A stretch of 64,000 nucleotides of DNA, taken from contig NZ_JAQAGZ010000012.1 of the NCBI RefSeq assembly GCF_027533625.1, positions 1 through 64,000 of the forward strand, in the 5' to 3' direction. This document shows, one piece after another, positions 9,006 to 17,699 of the stretch. The DNA comes from Paenibacillus gyeongsangnamensis (GTDB lineage: Bacteria > Bacillota > Bacilli > Paenibacillales > NBRC-103111). The notes under the pieces were generated by a model. The model did no database searches. It saw nothing but the letters and a program-made list of their open reading frames with translations, and was not told the origin of the DNA. Position 1 is the stretch's first letter. Every line of letters begins with the position of its first letter. A program made the translations under genes and the position numbers.

Positions 9006-9064
9006 TTTCGCCCTTAGAGTGATACGGTGAACCGTATCATAAGTGAGGCGAAAAGTAATTTTTT
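9006..9064. repeat. Hairpin repeat, copy A
   Basis: A nested hairpin: outer arms TTTCGCC (9006-9012) and GGCGAAA (9047-9053), an inner perfect arm pair GATACGGT (9021-9028) and ACCGTATC (9031-9038), then a T-rich tail to 9064. The core GGTGAACCGTATCATAAGT is shared with copies B (16.8 kb) and D (18.3 kb), with small changes in B. Confidence 0.65.
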
Positions 9065-9253
9065 AAGGTATCTTATAAAAAGGATATTAATAATATATTT
9101 TTTGATATGATAAACAGTAGAAGTACGACGGAGATCAAGATGATTACTAAAAAAATCAACAAGGACATTTTCAATGCAATTGATTCAAAGTGATAGTTCC
9201 ATCATTACAAATTGCAGCAATATCAAGCCGAATATACTTCCGTGGGAAAAAGC

Positions 9254-9300
9254 ACAAAAACGGCTCTGTTTCGCATCATGTTGCGAAAGAGCCGTTCTTC
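9254..9300. repeat. Hairpin element, left of the decayed chemoreceptor
   Basis: A long inverted repeat with arms AACGGCTCT-G-TTTCGCA and TGCGAAA-GAGCCGTT around a short loop. It is a sister of the element at 9923-9966. Either could act as a bidirectional terminator. Confidence 0.6.
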
Positions 9301-9347
9301 ATTTCTATAGGTCGTTTTCCGGACATCTTCAGCTAATAAGTGCTTAT

Positions 9348-9922
9348 TTATTGTTGGATTTTGCTGAACGACGCGACCATCGTTGCGAGGGTGGTCTCAA
9401 TGTCAACGACCGCTTCCCGGCTTTTCGCCGACAGTTTGCGTATTTCTTGGGCCACCACGGTAAACCCTCTGGCGTATTCTTTGGCATCGGCCGCCTCGAT
9501 GGCCGCATTCAATCCGAGCAGATTCGATTGTTCGGACCCTCTTTGATAAAATTCGTAATATTCCTAGCCGACTGGGCATGTTTCACCGCTAGTTCTGAAG
9601 AGCCCGCCACCAATTGGTGGGTCCTTGCGACTTCTTGGGCCGATTGAGCAACATGACTCGCCTCGGTTCCGATTTGTTCAAAGGCAGCTACAATACTTTT
9701 GGCGATGGTGGATAATTCAAACTGGATTTCCTTGCTAAATCCCAATCCGATCAATCCCATCACATCGCCGGAATCATGGAATAAGGGAATGTAGACCCCT
9801 ATTAAAAGGCGCGCCGATTGCTGTATGTATCGGATCGCCTTCCTGTATCTTATAACCGACGTATCCGATATCGATCGTTTTTCCCGGACTATTGGTTAAA
9901 GCAACGATATCCAGAGAAATCC
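9348..9922 (-). pseudogene. Decayed soluble methyl-accepting chemotaxis-like protein
   Basis: Translation in pieces gives a Cache/PAS-like end (DIVALTNSPGKTIDIGYVGY, then GVYIPLFHDSGDVMGLIGLG) followed by an MCP signalling core ([52 protein letters not shown]) and a stop at 9348. Two one-base frameshifts break it, near 9800 and near 9540. The 5' part of the gene is absent and homology ends at the hairpin element at 9923. Probable relative: small cytoplasmic MCPs such as YfmS. Confidence 0.8.
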
Positions 9923-9966
9923 AAAAAACGGCCCTGTCGCAAAATATGCGAACAGAGCCGTTTTTC
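9923..9966. repeat. Hairpin element, right of the decayed chemoreceptor
   Basis: An inverted repeat with arms AAAACGGCCCTGT-CGCA and TGCG-AACAGAGCCGTTTT. It resembles 9254-9300 and sits exactly where homology of the chemoreceptor pseudogene stops. Confidence 0.6.
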
Positions 9967-10097
9967 ATCATTGTTCCACGGAAACTAAAACGGCTGCAGA
10001 AGCGGATTTTGAGGGAATATCGGATGTGAATGTTTATCATCGTGCCCGTCTTTGGGTTCTAAATGAGCGACGTGGTGCAGGGGGGAAATGTTCGCGG

Positions 10098-10697
10098 TCA
10101 AAAGGGACCGCGCAAATCGTGGCTCAAATGCCGTTGACAGTTATATAATTCGTATTCCCATTGACCGTTATTGCAAACTACTGTCGTTACGGATGTGTTT
10201 CCTAGTTGATCGCCAGTAGATTCATCTTTGAGGAGTCCCTTCAGCGCCTGTCCCATGAGAAAACCATGGCTAACGACTAAGATGCGTTTACCCGGATACA
10301 AGCGCATCATATCGTCGATGAAGTGAAGGACTCGCGCACGTACGGATTCGGCGCTTTCCTCGCCCCAATCGAGCTCTTTCCAGCCCTCTCCCCATATCGC
10401 AATTCTTTCCGCCTCAGTCGTTCCTTGTAGCTTACCGCGATCGATTTCCCTCAGTCTGACGTCATATCCGTTGATAGGAACGGTTTTCGCAGAGATCGCC
10501 TCCGCTGTCTCTCTCGCCCGCAGCAAGTCACTGGAAAACAGCACATCCCAGCGCTCCTCAGCTAGACGAAGCGCTACAAGTTGCGCCTGCTCCCTCCCAT
10601 AGACGCTAAGCGGATTATTGAGATGGCCCTGTGACCGTTTCTCGTTGTTCCAGTCCGTATTACCGTGACGAACAAAGGTGATCGATTTCACCGACAT
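10098..10697 (-). CDS. Histidine phosphatase family protein (phosphoglycerate mutase-like)
   Basis: Cytoplasmic phosphatase of 199 residues. The catalytic FVRHGNTDWN motif is near residues 7-16, SSDLLRARETA near 57 and the second histidine in VSHGFLMGQ near 150. I choose the ATG at 10697 because GGAG lies eight bases upstream; the longer frame adds 23 residues inside the gap to the next gene. It follows an aldo-keto reductase by 59 bp on the same strand. The substrate is unknown. Confidence 0.9.
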   Translation of the reverse strand: MSVKSITFVRHGNTDWNNEKRSQGHLNNPLSVYGREQAQLVALRLAEERWDVLFSSDLLRARETAEAISAKTVPINGYDVRLREIDRGKLQGTTEAERIAIWGEGWKELDWGEESAESVRARVLHFIDDMMRLYPGKRILVVSHGFLMGQALKGLLKDESTGDQLGNTSVTTVVCNNGQWEYELYNCQRHLSHDLRGPF

Positions 10698-10756
10698 GAT
10701 ACAGTCTCCTCTGTTTATGTTGTGTGGACAAGCTGCTCTTGGACGTGCATTGATCG

Positions 10757-11692
10757 TTATTTCCATGCTTGCGGATGACTATCGTTTATAAAATCAAAGG
10801 AGGCTGCTTTTGCATTGATTTCAATCTGTTCCGGACTCTTGCTGCCGGGAATGACGCAGGTTACGGCCGGATGCTTAAAACACCATGCCAGCGCCCATTC
10901 CGCCATGCTGGCGCCTTGAGGCACCTCATTGCGCAGAATTTCCTCAACTTGCTTAAGCTTAAGCGCCGTTTCTTCCTTGTCATGCCTGGAACGGACGTCG
11001 TTTTCCGGGAAAACCGCATCCGGCCTATACTTTCCGCTCAAGTAACCGCTAGCGAGCGGGACACGGGCAAGCACTCCGAGATCTTGACGTTGACAAGAAG
11101 GGAATACTTCGCTTTCCGCCCTTTGATCGAGACGATTGTAGACGACTTGGATTGCTTTTGCGTTGATATTCGAAGCGGAGTCCGTCTGATGCAAATTATC
11201 CTTGCCGTCTTTATTTATGGAAATTGCCAGGTTTCTGACTTTGCCTGCCTGAACTTGTTTATCCAGCATCGTCCACAAGTCGTCATTATCGAACACTTCA
11301 TTCGGTCCCGAGTGGAATTGATATAAGTCTACATAATCGGTTTTGAGAGCTTTTAGGGACTCCTCCAATTGGTTCTGGACTTCTTCCGCCGACCAATAAT
11401 TTTTGGAAGGATTCTTCTTGTCCAAGTGATTATGGCCGAATTTGGTAGCGACAATCCAATTTGTTCGGTTTCTGCGGCTCTCCATATAGTTTCCGATAAA
11501 GCTCTCGGATAGATGGTGGCCATAACATTCCGCAGTGTCAAGCAGATTAATGCCCAGGTCCGCGGCTTTATCGAGAATTGCATTCACTTCATCTTGAGTA
11601 AAGTCTTTGCCCCATGCTCCGCCAAATTGCCACGTTCCTACTCCAACAATGGAAACCTTTAATTTTGTTTTTCCCAGCATCCGATATTTCAC
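10757..11692 (-). CDS. Aldo/keto reductase
   Basis: NAD(P)H-dependent reductase, 311 residues, TIM-barrel family. The catalytic set is visible: Asp and Tyr in NLLDTAECYG, Lys in VATKFGHN, His in YQFHSG. The start codon is GTG (11692) with AAGGAG upstream. The C-terminal cofactor loop (VIPGSKSPEQIEINAKA) is intact. Physiological substrate not predictable. Confidence 0.92.
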   Translation of the reverse strand: MKYRMLGKTKLKVSIVGVGTWQFGGAWGKDFTQDEVNAILDKAADLGINLLDTAECYGHHLSESFIGNYMESRRNRTNWIVATKFGHNHLDKKNPSKNYWSAEEVQNQLEESLKALKTDYVDLYQFHSGPNEVFDNDDLWTMLDKQVQAGKVRNLAISINKDGKDNLHQTDSASNINAKAIQVVYNRLDQRAESEVFPSCQRQDLGVLARVPLASGYLSGKYRPDAVFPENDVRSRHDKEETALKLKQVEEILRNEVPQGASMAEWALAWCFKHPAVTCVIPGSKSPEQIEINAKAASFDFINDSHPQAWK

Positions 11693-11744
11693 GGTTGGTC
11701 AGCTCCTTCTTAGTTGTCTGCAAAGCTGTTTCCCGTTCGACAAG

Positions 11745-12093
11745 TTATAAGGAAACTGTTTGTAAAGACATTTGTAAATTTTCTTTCAGCACTTTTTTGA
11801 TAGCTTTGGCTGCCTTCACTCTTAATGGCAAGCTGTCGGAAATATGAATGGTATAGCTCCCTGAAAGGATAGCTTGCTTCAATTCATTGATCGTTAGGCA
11901 ATCTTGCGCAAATGTATTATATACACATCCATATTGCAGCGGATGGTGCGAATCGCTTCCCGTGACGACAGGTTTGCCCAGCTTGGAGGCAAATTCGCCA
12001 ACCTCCTGCTTCATCTGTTCGATGCCATAGGCGTACAGATCACTTCCGTTCCTTACTCGTAAATTTCACGTGTGTATGTAAATCAATGTTCAT
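11745..12093 (-). pseudogene. PHP-domain metal-dependent hydrolase, internally deleted
   Basis: The first 17 codons after a good ribosome site (AAGGAG before the ATG at 12093) read MNIDLHTHVKFTSKERK, the classic PHP N-terminus with metal-binding HTH, and then stop. Downstream in another frame is the C-terminal part (LYAYGIEQMKQEVG, then VVTGSDSHHPLQYG). The middle of the domain, probably more than 100 codons, is missing. An internal deletion explains this better than a sequencing error. Confidence 0.8.
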
Positions 12094-12118
12094 GTGTGAG
12101 CTCCTTTTCGATATGGGA

Positions 12119-13084
12119 TCATCCGTAGTTGCTGCGTAAACCGATGCCTAGTGATAATAGTAAGCATACCCCGGCGATTAAAAAGGCGTAATACCCCAAA
12201 GCGGCTCTGTCTTCCCATGTATGTTCATGGTTTTTGAACGATCCTCGGTATGGATGTGCTCCGAACGCGCGGGCATCGGCAACCATGGCCATAATATGGG
12301 TTCCGCGCAAGGAGTTAATCAGCAAAGGAACAGTGATAAGAGGCAAAGCGACGATCACGCGTTTGAAATAGTCCGCCCATTCTCTAAAATTCCACCAGCG
12401 ATCGGGGCGGCTGAAATCGTAGCCTCTAACTTCCATCGCTTGCAGCAATATACTTAACCGTTCAAACATAAGCGGCATGAAGCGCAGTCCGGCAGAGAGG
12501 GCGAAACCCAATTTGACGGGCAACTTCAATTTCATGCAAGCCCAAATAATGTCGGAGGGCTCTGTTGTAAAAACCAGCAGAAGCGAAGACAGCACTGTAA
12601 TCAGAAATCGTCCCGCCTGCTGCAAGCCGTATTCAAGCCCTTGAACAGACAACCCGTTCACTCCGGTCCAACTAAGCGTCCAAGGGAAACGGAACAAATA
12701 CTGATTGTCAAAGTTGTACACAATCCCCTGCGACCACACTTCGCCAAGGGCGGGTACAACAGTCATGACGAGCAGAAAGCGCAGCCGTGTCCGGGAAGGC
12801 TTTAACATGATCCAAGGGACGATGCAAAAAAGCAGCAAGGCATAGACCCAGTTCCAGCTAAGAAATACCGATAGAGTTCCCATAATGGCCGGATACACAA
12901 CCTTGAGACGCGGATCAAGGCGGTGGATGATCGTATCCTTAGGCTCGAAAGTAAGCGCATTGCGAAGCCCTTTGAGCCCTACCAATTTGTAGAAGGATAT
13001 GGGAATGAGCGCCGGAATCGTGAACATCAGAAAATATCCGATTATCGTTTGTCCGATCAACGTATGAAAGAGTAAGTCGGTCAT
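12119..13084 (-). CDS. ECF transporter transmembrane component (EcfT/CbiQ family)
   Basis: Membrane scaffold of an energy-coupling-factor vitamin or metal importer, 321 residues with several membrane helices. A cytoplasmic coupling region contains AMEVRGYDF near residue 225 and MVADARAFG near 275. The ATG at 13084 overlaps the stop of the ATPase gene (ATGA), so I prefer it to the longer frame starting inside that gene. Third gene of a minus-strand S-AA-T set. Confidence 0.9.
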   Translation of the reverse strand: MTDLLFHTLIGQTIIGYFLMFTIPALIPISFYKLVGLKGLRNALTFEPKDTIIHRLDPRLKVVYPAIMGTLSVFLSWNWVYALLLFCIVPWIMLKPSRTRLRFLLVMTVVPALGEVWSQGIVYNFDNQYLFRFPWTLSWTGVNGLSVQGLEYGLQQAGRFLITVLSSLLLVFTTEPSDIIWACMKLKLPVKLGFALSAGLRFMPLMFERLSILLQAMEVRGYDFSRPDRWWNFREWADYFKRVIVALPLITVPLLINSLRGTHIMAMVADARAFGAHPYRGSFKNHEHTWEDRAALGYYAFLIAGVCLLLSLGIGLRSNYG

Positions 13085-14826
13085 GTGAAGGCCACTTCCT
13101 TTTCCGGATCGACTGATAACGTAGCTCCTGCAGCCTTCAGAAATTGTTCTATATTCAGCGACACCCAGCCGGTGTTCCCGCCGGTCAGCAATCCATGAAG
13201 ATGAGCGATCGGCGGCGGAACCACTTGGCATTCCGCCAATCGGTCCACATGGGCAAACACCCTCTCCGGGCGGTCGTTCAGAACAATTCGTCCATTATCG
13301 AGCACAGCTAAGCGGTCGGCATATTTGGCCACAGCGCGCATATCGTGCGAGATCATGAGATAGGTAAGTCCTTGTGTTTCACGCAATGCATTCAAAAATT
13401 CAAGGAAAGCGCTCGCGTGTCCTTCATCCTGTCCGGTAGTAGGCTCATCCAGGATTAATGTCTTTGGAGCCGAAGTCAGAAGCGACGCAAGAGCGAGCCG
13501 CTGCCTTTGGCCATGACTTAATTGGTAAGGATTATGCTCGAGCCGATCGGACAAATCAATAAGCTCCGCCAGTTGTTCTTCGGAATACTGGCCTCGGGAA
13601 CGTGTCCGGCGGCCGTAAGATTTGGCGAAGCCAAGCTCTTTGATGACGGTCGGTGAAAACAACATATGATCGGCGGACTGGAACAAGTAGCCGATCTTCT
13701 CGGACTGCTTGGATATATCACCCGCTTTGACGGGACGGTCGTAGCAAATCATCTGCCCTGCCGTCGCGCTGCTGAAGCCCATTGCCAGCGCGGCCAAGGA
13801 CGTCTTTCCCGAGCCGTTGGCCCCGGCTACGGCTACCCATTCATGTTCCCGCACTTCAAAATTCAAGTCCTGCAGCACGCGGTTATTTCCATAAGTCAAC
13901 TCGATATTTTTCCATTGAAGCAGCGCGCTTCCGGTCTGCGGGCGAGGCCTTCCAACCGATGCAGCTGTAGACAATGCGGCGGCGTACCGAGTTCCCTGCA
14001 GCGCGTCGGCTGCCTCAGCCGCCGTCAGAGCCACGCGTCCCGCAAATACTTTGGGCAGCGCATAGCTTAGCTGAACCATTTCGGGAATCGAAACGCCCAA
14101 TTCGTTCCAAAGCAGCGTATTGCAAAACGCCTTACGGGGGGAGCTGTCCACGACAATTCGGCCTTGGTCCATAAGCAGCACGCGGTCTACCCATGGAATG
14201 ACCTCATCGATTTTATGTTCGATCAGGACGATCGTCATGCCGAGTTCTTCGTTCAGACGCCGCAGCACTTTAAGGACCTCTTGCGTTCCGCGCGGATCCA
14301 GGTCGGATGTCGGTTCATCCAGAACCAGAACGCTCGGCCGCATGGATAAGGCGGCGGAAATCGCCACTCGCTGCTTTTGTCCGCCGGAAAGCGTTTCGAT
14401 TAGCGCTTTGCGGTATTTGTCGGATCCGGTGTAATGGAGCGCCTCATTAACCCGGCGTTCGATTTCTTCGTGGGGCAAATTGAGATTTTCGGGGCCGAAG
14501 GCCGCTTCGAGTTCCACTTTGAACTGTATGAGCTGATTGTCGGGATTTTGAAACACCATGCCTACACGCTGGGATATTTCGTCAATCTCCATATGAGATA
14601 AATTTTTTTCTCCCAAGTAAACGGCGCCGTCCATGATGCCGGACATTCTAAGCGGAATCAATCCGGCCAGCGCCAAGCCCAAAGTCGACTTTCCGCATCC
14701 GGACGGCCCGGCGACCAGTACAAACTGGCCAGCCGGGATGTCCAACTGCAGGTTATGTAACGCGTATGTTTGTTCGTTGGGATATTTGAACGACAAATTT
14801 TTTATTTGAAGATTATGTGTATTCAT
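13081..14826 (-). CDS. ECF transporter dual ATPase (EcfA-EcfA' fusion)
   Basis: Two ABC ATPase domains in one chain of 581 residues. Domain 1 has GPSGCGKSTLG near residue 45, LSGGQKQRV and LVLDEPTSDLD. Domain 2 has GANGSGKTSLAA near 335, LSHGQRQRLAL and LILDEPTTGQD. The fused form resembles YkoD of the YkoEDC hydroxymethylpyrimidine importer. The start at 14826 has GGGAG six bases upstream; an alternative ATG at 14853 would overlap the stop of the preceding gene. Confidence 0.9.
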   Translation of the reverse strand: MNTHNLQIKNLSFKYPNEQTYALHNLQLDIPAGQFVLVAGPSGCGKSTLGLALAGLIPLRMSGIMDGAVYLGEKNLSHMEIDEISQRVGMVFQNPDNQLIQFKVELEAAFGPENLNLPHEEIERRVNEALHYTGSDKYRKALIETLSGGQKQRVAISAALSMRPSVLVLDEPTSDLDPRGTQEVLKVLRRLNEELGMTIVLIEHKIDEVIPWVDRVLLMDQGRIVVDSSPRKAFCNTLLWNELGVSIPEMVQLSYALPKVFAGRVALTAAEAADALQGTRYAAALSTAASVGRPRPQTGSALLQWKNIELTYGNNRVLQDLNFEVREHEWVAVAGANGSGKTSLAALAMGFSSATAGQMICYDRPVKAGDISKQSEKIGYLFQSADHMLFSPTVIKELGFAKSYGRRTRSRGQYSEEQLAELIDLSDRLEHNPYQLSHGQRQRLALASLLTSAPKTLILDEPTTGQDEGHASAFLEFLNALRETQGLTYLMISHDMRAVAKYADRLAVLDNGRIVLNDRPERVFAHVDRLAECQVVPPPIAHLHGLLTGGNTGWVSLNIEQFLKAAGATLSVDPEKEVAFT

Positions 14827-14852
14827 CGCCAGCTCCCATTCCCGTTCCTGCA

Positions 14853-15605
14853 TCAATTTTTCGTTTCCGCCGGCACGTTGATCTGAGCTCTGCCGCCCAT
14901 TTGCGTGACGGATTTGGCCACTCTGACCCCCAGGTGGACAAACAGTGCCGTATAAATGGCATGGCTTACAGCATCATGGACGGTTTGCAGAAGATCTTTG
15001 GCAAGTGTTGTGGTTTTGCTGCCCAAGAACGGGCCCATGATAAAATCGTCAAACTGGGTACGGGGCATATCTTTAATAAATCCGATAATGAAGGCGTCAA
15101 TCACGAGCGATCTTGGATTCAGCAATTTTTCTCCGCGTGCCAAAATATACAAATCGATGAACAATCCTTGATAGATAAATCCGGGCCATTTCAACGGATC
15201 CACGCCGGACGAGCTGAAGATGAGCTGTTCCAGCAAATATTTGATAAAGATCAGGCCTGTGGCGACGCCGGGCTTGCGGATAATGGCGATGCCGGTGATG
15301 AGGATAAATTGGTAAGGAAGCGACTTGATGCCCCAGAAGTTCAGGAAGCTGCCGACTACCGGGATCGACTTGGCGAGCGGATCAATGAATCGATCGGCGA
15401 TAAGGCTGTTGTAAAGCATCAGCATGACGCCGATAATGGCAAGGGAAAGAATGTCCTGGGTCGTCCATTTGCTGCTGGAGCCTTTTTTCTTCGATTGTCT
15501 TCGAATTAAAAACAATCCTCCGAGACACATGATCCAAATGGCGACATAAAGGGGGGCAGAGACTTGAATCGGCACTTTAACCGTCGAATACAAAAGATCG
15601 TGCAA
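14853..15605 (-). CDS. Probable ECF transporter substrate-specific (S) component
   Basis: Hydrophobic protein of 250 residues with about six membrane segments, first gene of the ECF operon. TTG start (15605) with AGAGG six bases upstream. Position and topology make it the S component; no family-specific motif identifies the vitamin, and I see no riboswitch-like leader. Gene order S-dual ATPase-T matches YkoEDC, so a thiamin precursor is possible, but the chain is longer than I expect for YkoE. The opposite-strand RpiR regulator would allow a sugar-type or cell-wall-linked substrate instead. Confidence 0.7.
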   Translation of the reverse strand: MHDLLYSTVKVPIQVSAPLYVAIWIMCLGGLFLIRRQSKKKGSSSKWTTQDILSLAIIGVMLMLYNSLIADRFIDPLAKSIPVVGSFLNFWGIKSLPYQFILITGIAIIRKPGVATGLIFIKYLLEQLIFSSSGVDPLKWPGFIYQGLFIDLYILARGEKLLNPRSLVIDAFIIGFIKDMPRTQFDDFIMGPFLGSKTTTLAKDLLQTVHDAVSHAIYTALFVHLGVRVAKSVTQMGGRAQINVPAETKN

Positions 15606-15662
15606 TGATTTCCTCTCCCTTATACTAATTTTCTCCGCTTCTATTACGGAGACATCTTCAGT

Positions 15663-15691
15663 ATAGTCAGGAAGTTTTTTCGCAGTGTCAA
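15663..15691 (-). promoter_or_regulatory. Promoter of the ECF operon
   Basis: Minus-strand TTGACA (15686-15691), 17-bp spacer, GACTAT (15663-15668). Downstream, between the promoter and the TTG start, are nested inverted repeats: TATACT (15621-15626) with AGTATA (15660-15665), and CTCCG (15633-15637) with CGGAG (15647-15651). The repeats could be an operator or a leader hairpin. Confidence 0.5.
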
Positions 15692-15821
15692 CGCAATTTT
15701 GAATTAATGTAAATAAACATACATATTTATGAATGTGATATTTTTTTTACATACAGATATTCTTTAGTAAAAAAATGAATTATAATAGTTGTATTCCAAG
15801 GTTCAAGAGAGGAGATCCGTA

Positions 15822-16658
15822 GTGTCGAACGTTTTCAACTGGGACCTGGGCAGCTTATCCCCTACGCAAAAAAATATTGCCGATTTTATCGAAAAAAACG
15901 CCGACCGGCTGCCTTACTTGACCGAGAGCGACATCGCGGCCGAAGTGCCGACCAGCATCGCCTCCGTCTCCCGTTTTTGGCAGGCTGTCGGTTATGCGAA
16001 CCTGAAAGATTTTAAACACAGCATCCGCGAATCGGAAACAATCACTCCGGCCAAGAAAATGAAAAATATGTTCAACAAAATTGCGGCCGACGATCTTCTA
16101 TGCGATATGCTGGAACGAACTGCCGAATATTTGCAAGATACCTCTTACAATCTGGCGCGGGAGCAGTTCGACCTGGCCGTAGACAAGATGGTTGAAGCGA
16201 AAACCATATATGTATTTGCACCCGGCCCTTCTGAAGGACTCGGCGCGCTGCTTCAATTCCGGCTGAACCGATTCGGCGTCCGTGTGCAGACGTTGCCGCA
16301 AAGCGGGCATCTGCTGTTTGAATCGCTCGTCAACTTCACGCCGGACGATGTCGTTGTCGTGTTCAGCTTTTTCAAGATTTTGCCGGAAACCAAAGTCATC
16401 CTCGACTATGCCGCTGAGCTGCCATGCGCGTCGATCGTGATCACGGACCGGCTCGTATCCGACTTGAACATTCAAGCCGATGTCGTTCTCTACACGTGCC
16501 GCGGCCAATTGTGGGAATTTCATTCGATGGTGGCGCCGACCGCTGTCGTCGAGAGCCTCGTAATCGCCATCGGCCTCCGTATCGAGCATCGGGCTCTTGC
16601 GAATCTGGAGCGGCTGCAGGCATTGCGGAAAAAGTACGCGCATGTCATCCCGAAATAG
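15822..16658 (+). CDS. MurR/RpiR family transcriptional regulator
   Basis: DNA-binding repressor or activator of 278 residues. The N-terminal RpiR helix-turn-helix covers about 1-75 (LTESDIAAEVPTSIASVSRFW) and a SIS sugar-phosphate-binding domain about 110-235 (IYVFAPGPSEGLGALLQFRL). The GTG at 15822 has GAGGAG seven bases upstream and is preferred over the TTG at 15789. A TATAAT box lies at 15781-15786. Divergent from the ECF operon across about 215 bp of AT-rich DNA, so it may control the importer; this is inference from position. Confidence 0.9.
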   Translation: MSNVFNWDLGSLSPTQKNIADFIEKNADRLPYLTESDIAAEVPTSIASVSRFWQAVGYANLKDFKHSIRESETITPAKKMKNMFNKIAADDLLCDMLERTAEYLQDTSYNLAREQFDLAVDKMVEAKTIYVFAPGPSEGLGALLQFRLNRFGVRVQTLPQSGHLLFESLVNFTPDDVVVVFSFFKILPETKVILDYAAELPCASIVITDRLVSDLNIQADVVLYTCRGQLWEFHSMVAPTAVVESLVIAIGLRIEHRALANLERLQALRKKYAHVIPK

Positions 16659-16787
16659 CTTACCATAATCGCCGGCTGCGTTACTTGCATCATCCCTTCA
16701 ACGAAAAAACGTCCCCTGCCAGCTCACAGCCGATAGAGGACGTACCCTAGGCCATTGATCCGATTGAAGTAGATTTCCTACAAAAAA

Positions 16788-16873
16788 GGAGCTGCCGCGA
16801 ATAGCTCCATTTGCATTTTTCGCTGTTATGACCGATAAGGTGAACCGTACCATAAATAAGGGCAAGTTTTTTT
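16788..16873 (+). repeat. Hairpin repeat, copy B
   Basis: A short GC hairpin (GGAGCT 16788-16793 with AGCTCC 16803-16808) is followed by a second element with core AAGGTGAACCGTACCATAA and right arm GGGCAAG, ending in seven T. The layout matches copies C and D (GC hairpin, spacer, core, GGCAAG, T-run). It lies 42 bp before the methyltransferase start. Confidence 0.6.
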
Positions 16874-16914
16874 AGTGTTCAGGTTTTATATTAAGGTAGA
16901 TAGGAGAGATACTA

Positions 16915-17517
16915 ATGGGAAATACGGATAAGTTTGAAATGATAGCTAAAATGTATGACACTCCTGAAAGAATCCAAATTGCAAAGGTATCATCAGATGC
17001 CATTCGTAATTATTTAGTTGACGCTAAAAGTAAAAATGCTATTGATTTTGGTTGTGGAACTGGTCTTGTCGGAATGAACTTGTTAGACGATTTTAATTCT
17101 ATGCTTTTTCTGGATACGTCACAAAACATGATTAATCAAATAAAGCAAAAAATTTCTGATTTTAATATTCAGAATGTAGATACATTGTGCTTTGATTTTG
17201 AAAAGGAAAATCTATCGGATTTACATGCTGACTATATTTTCATTGCTCAGGTTCTCCTCCATATTCATGATGTCGAATTCGTTTTATCAAGATTATTTGA
17301 TGTTCTGAATGAAGGAGGACATTTACTAATCGTAGATTTTAATAAAAACGAAAAAATAGTTTCAGATATGGTTCATAACGGATTTAATCAAGTAGAGCTG
17401 ACTGACATTATGACTAAAATAGGGTATAGGGATATTCAATCAAAAACTTTTTATACGGGAAGTAAAATATTCATGGGACATGATGCATCTATGTTTATTC
17501 TTGATTCTCAAAAGTAA
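16915..17517 (+). CDS. Class I SAM-dependent methyltransferase
   Basis: 200 residues. Motif I DFGCGTGLVG is near residues 44-53, the acidic end of strand 2 in FLDTSQNMI, and motif IV-like DYIFIAQVLLHIHD near 102-115. AGGAGAG lies before the ATG. Codon use and base composition are clearly more AT-rich than in neighbours such as the RpiR gene or cysJ. The gene is framed by repeat B in front and repeat C behind, which suggests acquisition as a unit. Substrate unknown; the fold resembles small-molecule or quinone-type methyltransferases. Confidence 0.88.
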   Translation: MGNTDKFEMIAKMYDTPERIQIAKVSSDAIRNYLVDAKSKNAIDFGCGTGLVGMNLLDDFNSMLFLDTSQNMINQIKQKISDFNIQNVDTLCFDFEKENLSDLHADYIFIAQVLLHIHDVEFVLSRLFDVLNEGGHLLIVDFNKNEKIVSDMVHNGFNQVELTDIMTKIGYRDIQSKTFYTGSKIFMGHDASMFILDSQK

Positions 17518-17540
17518 ACTTATAAGACGAGATCAAAAAA

Positions 17541-17623
17541 GGGCCACCGGTAAAGGATGGCCTTTAAACTTGCCGTTACAGACAACTTGGTAAATATTAT
17601 CACAAGTAACGGCAAGTTTTTTT
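17541..17623 (+). repeat. Hairpin repeat, copy C (terminator-like)
   Basis: A GC hairpin (GGGCCACC with GGATGGCC, 17541-17562), then a perfect 12-bp arm pair ACTTGCCGTTAC (17568-17579) and GTAACGGCAAGT (17606-17617) followed by seven T. Near-identical flanks and arms recur in copy D. It should terminate the methyltransferase transcript. Confidence 0.8.
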
Positions 17624-17699
17624 GTGGAGTGTGTTATGATACAGTAGTTGTAAGATTTGTAATGTTGTTAGGAAATAAAGAGATTAAGGAGAGATGAAA

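Noticed and set aside
9140..9193. Short frame MITKKINKDIFNAIDSK with a GGAG-like site
   Set aside because: Only 17 codons, no recognisable family and no terminator of its own. It may be the start of a lost gene but cannot be supported.
16711..16751. Inverted repeat ACGTCCCCT / AGAGGACGT
   Set aside because: One mismatch and the T-rich side faces the minus strand, where no gene ends. It may be a weak RpiR terminator but is not convincing.
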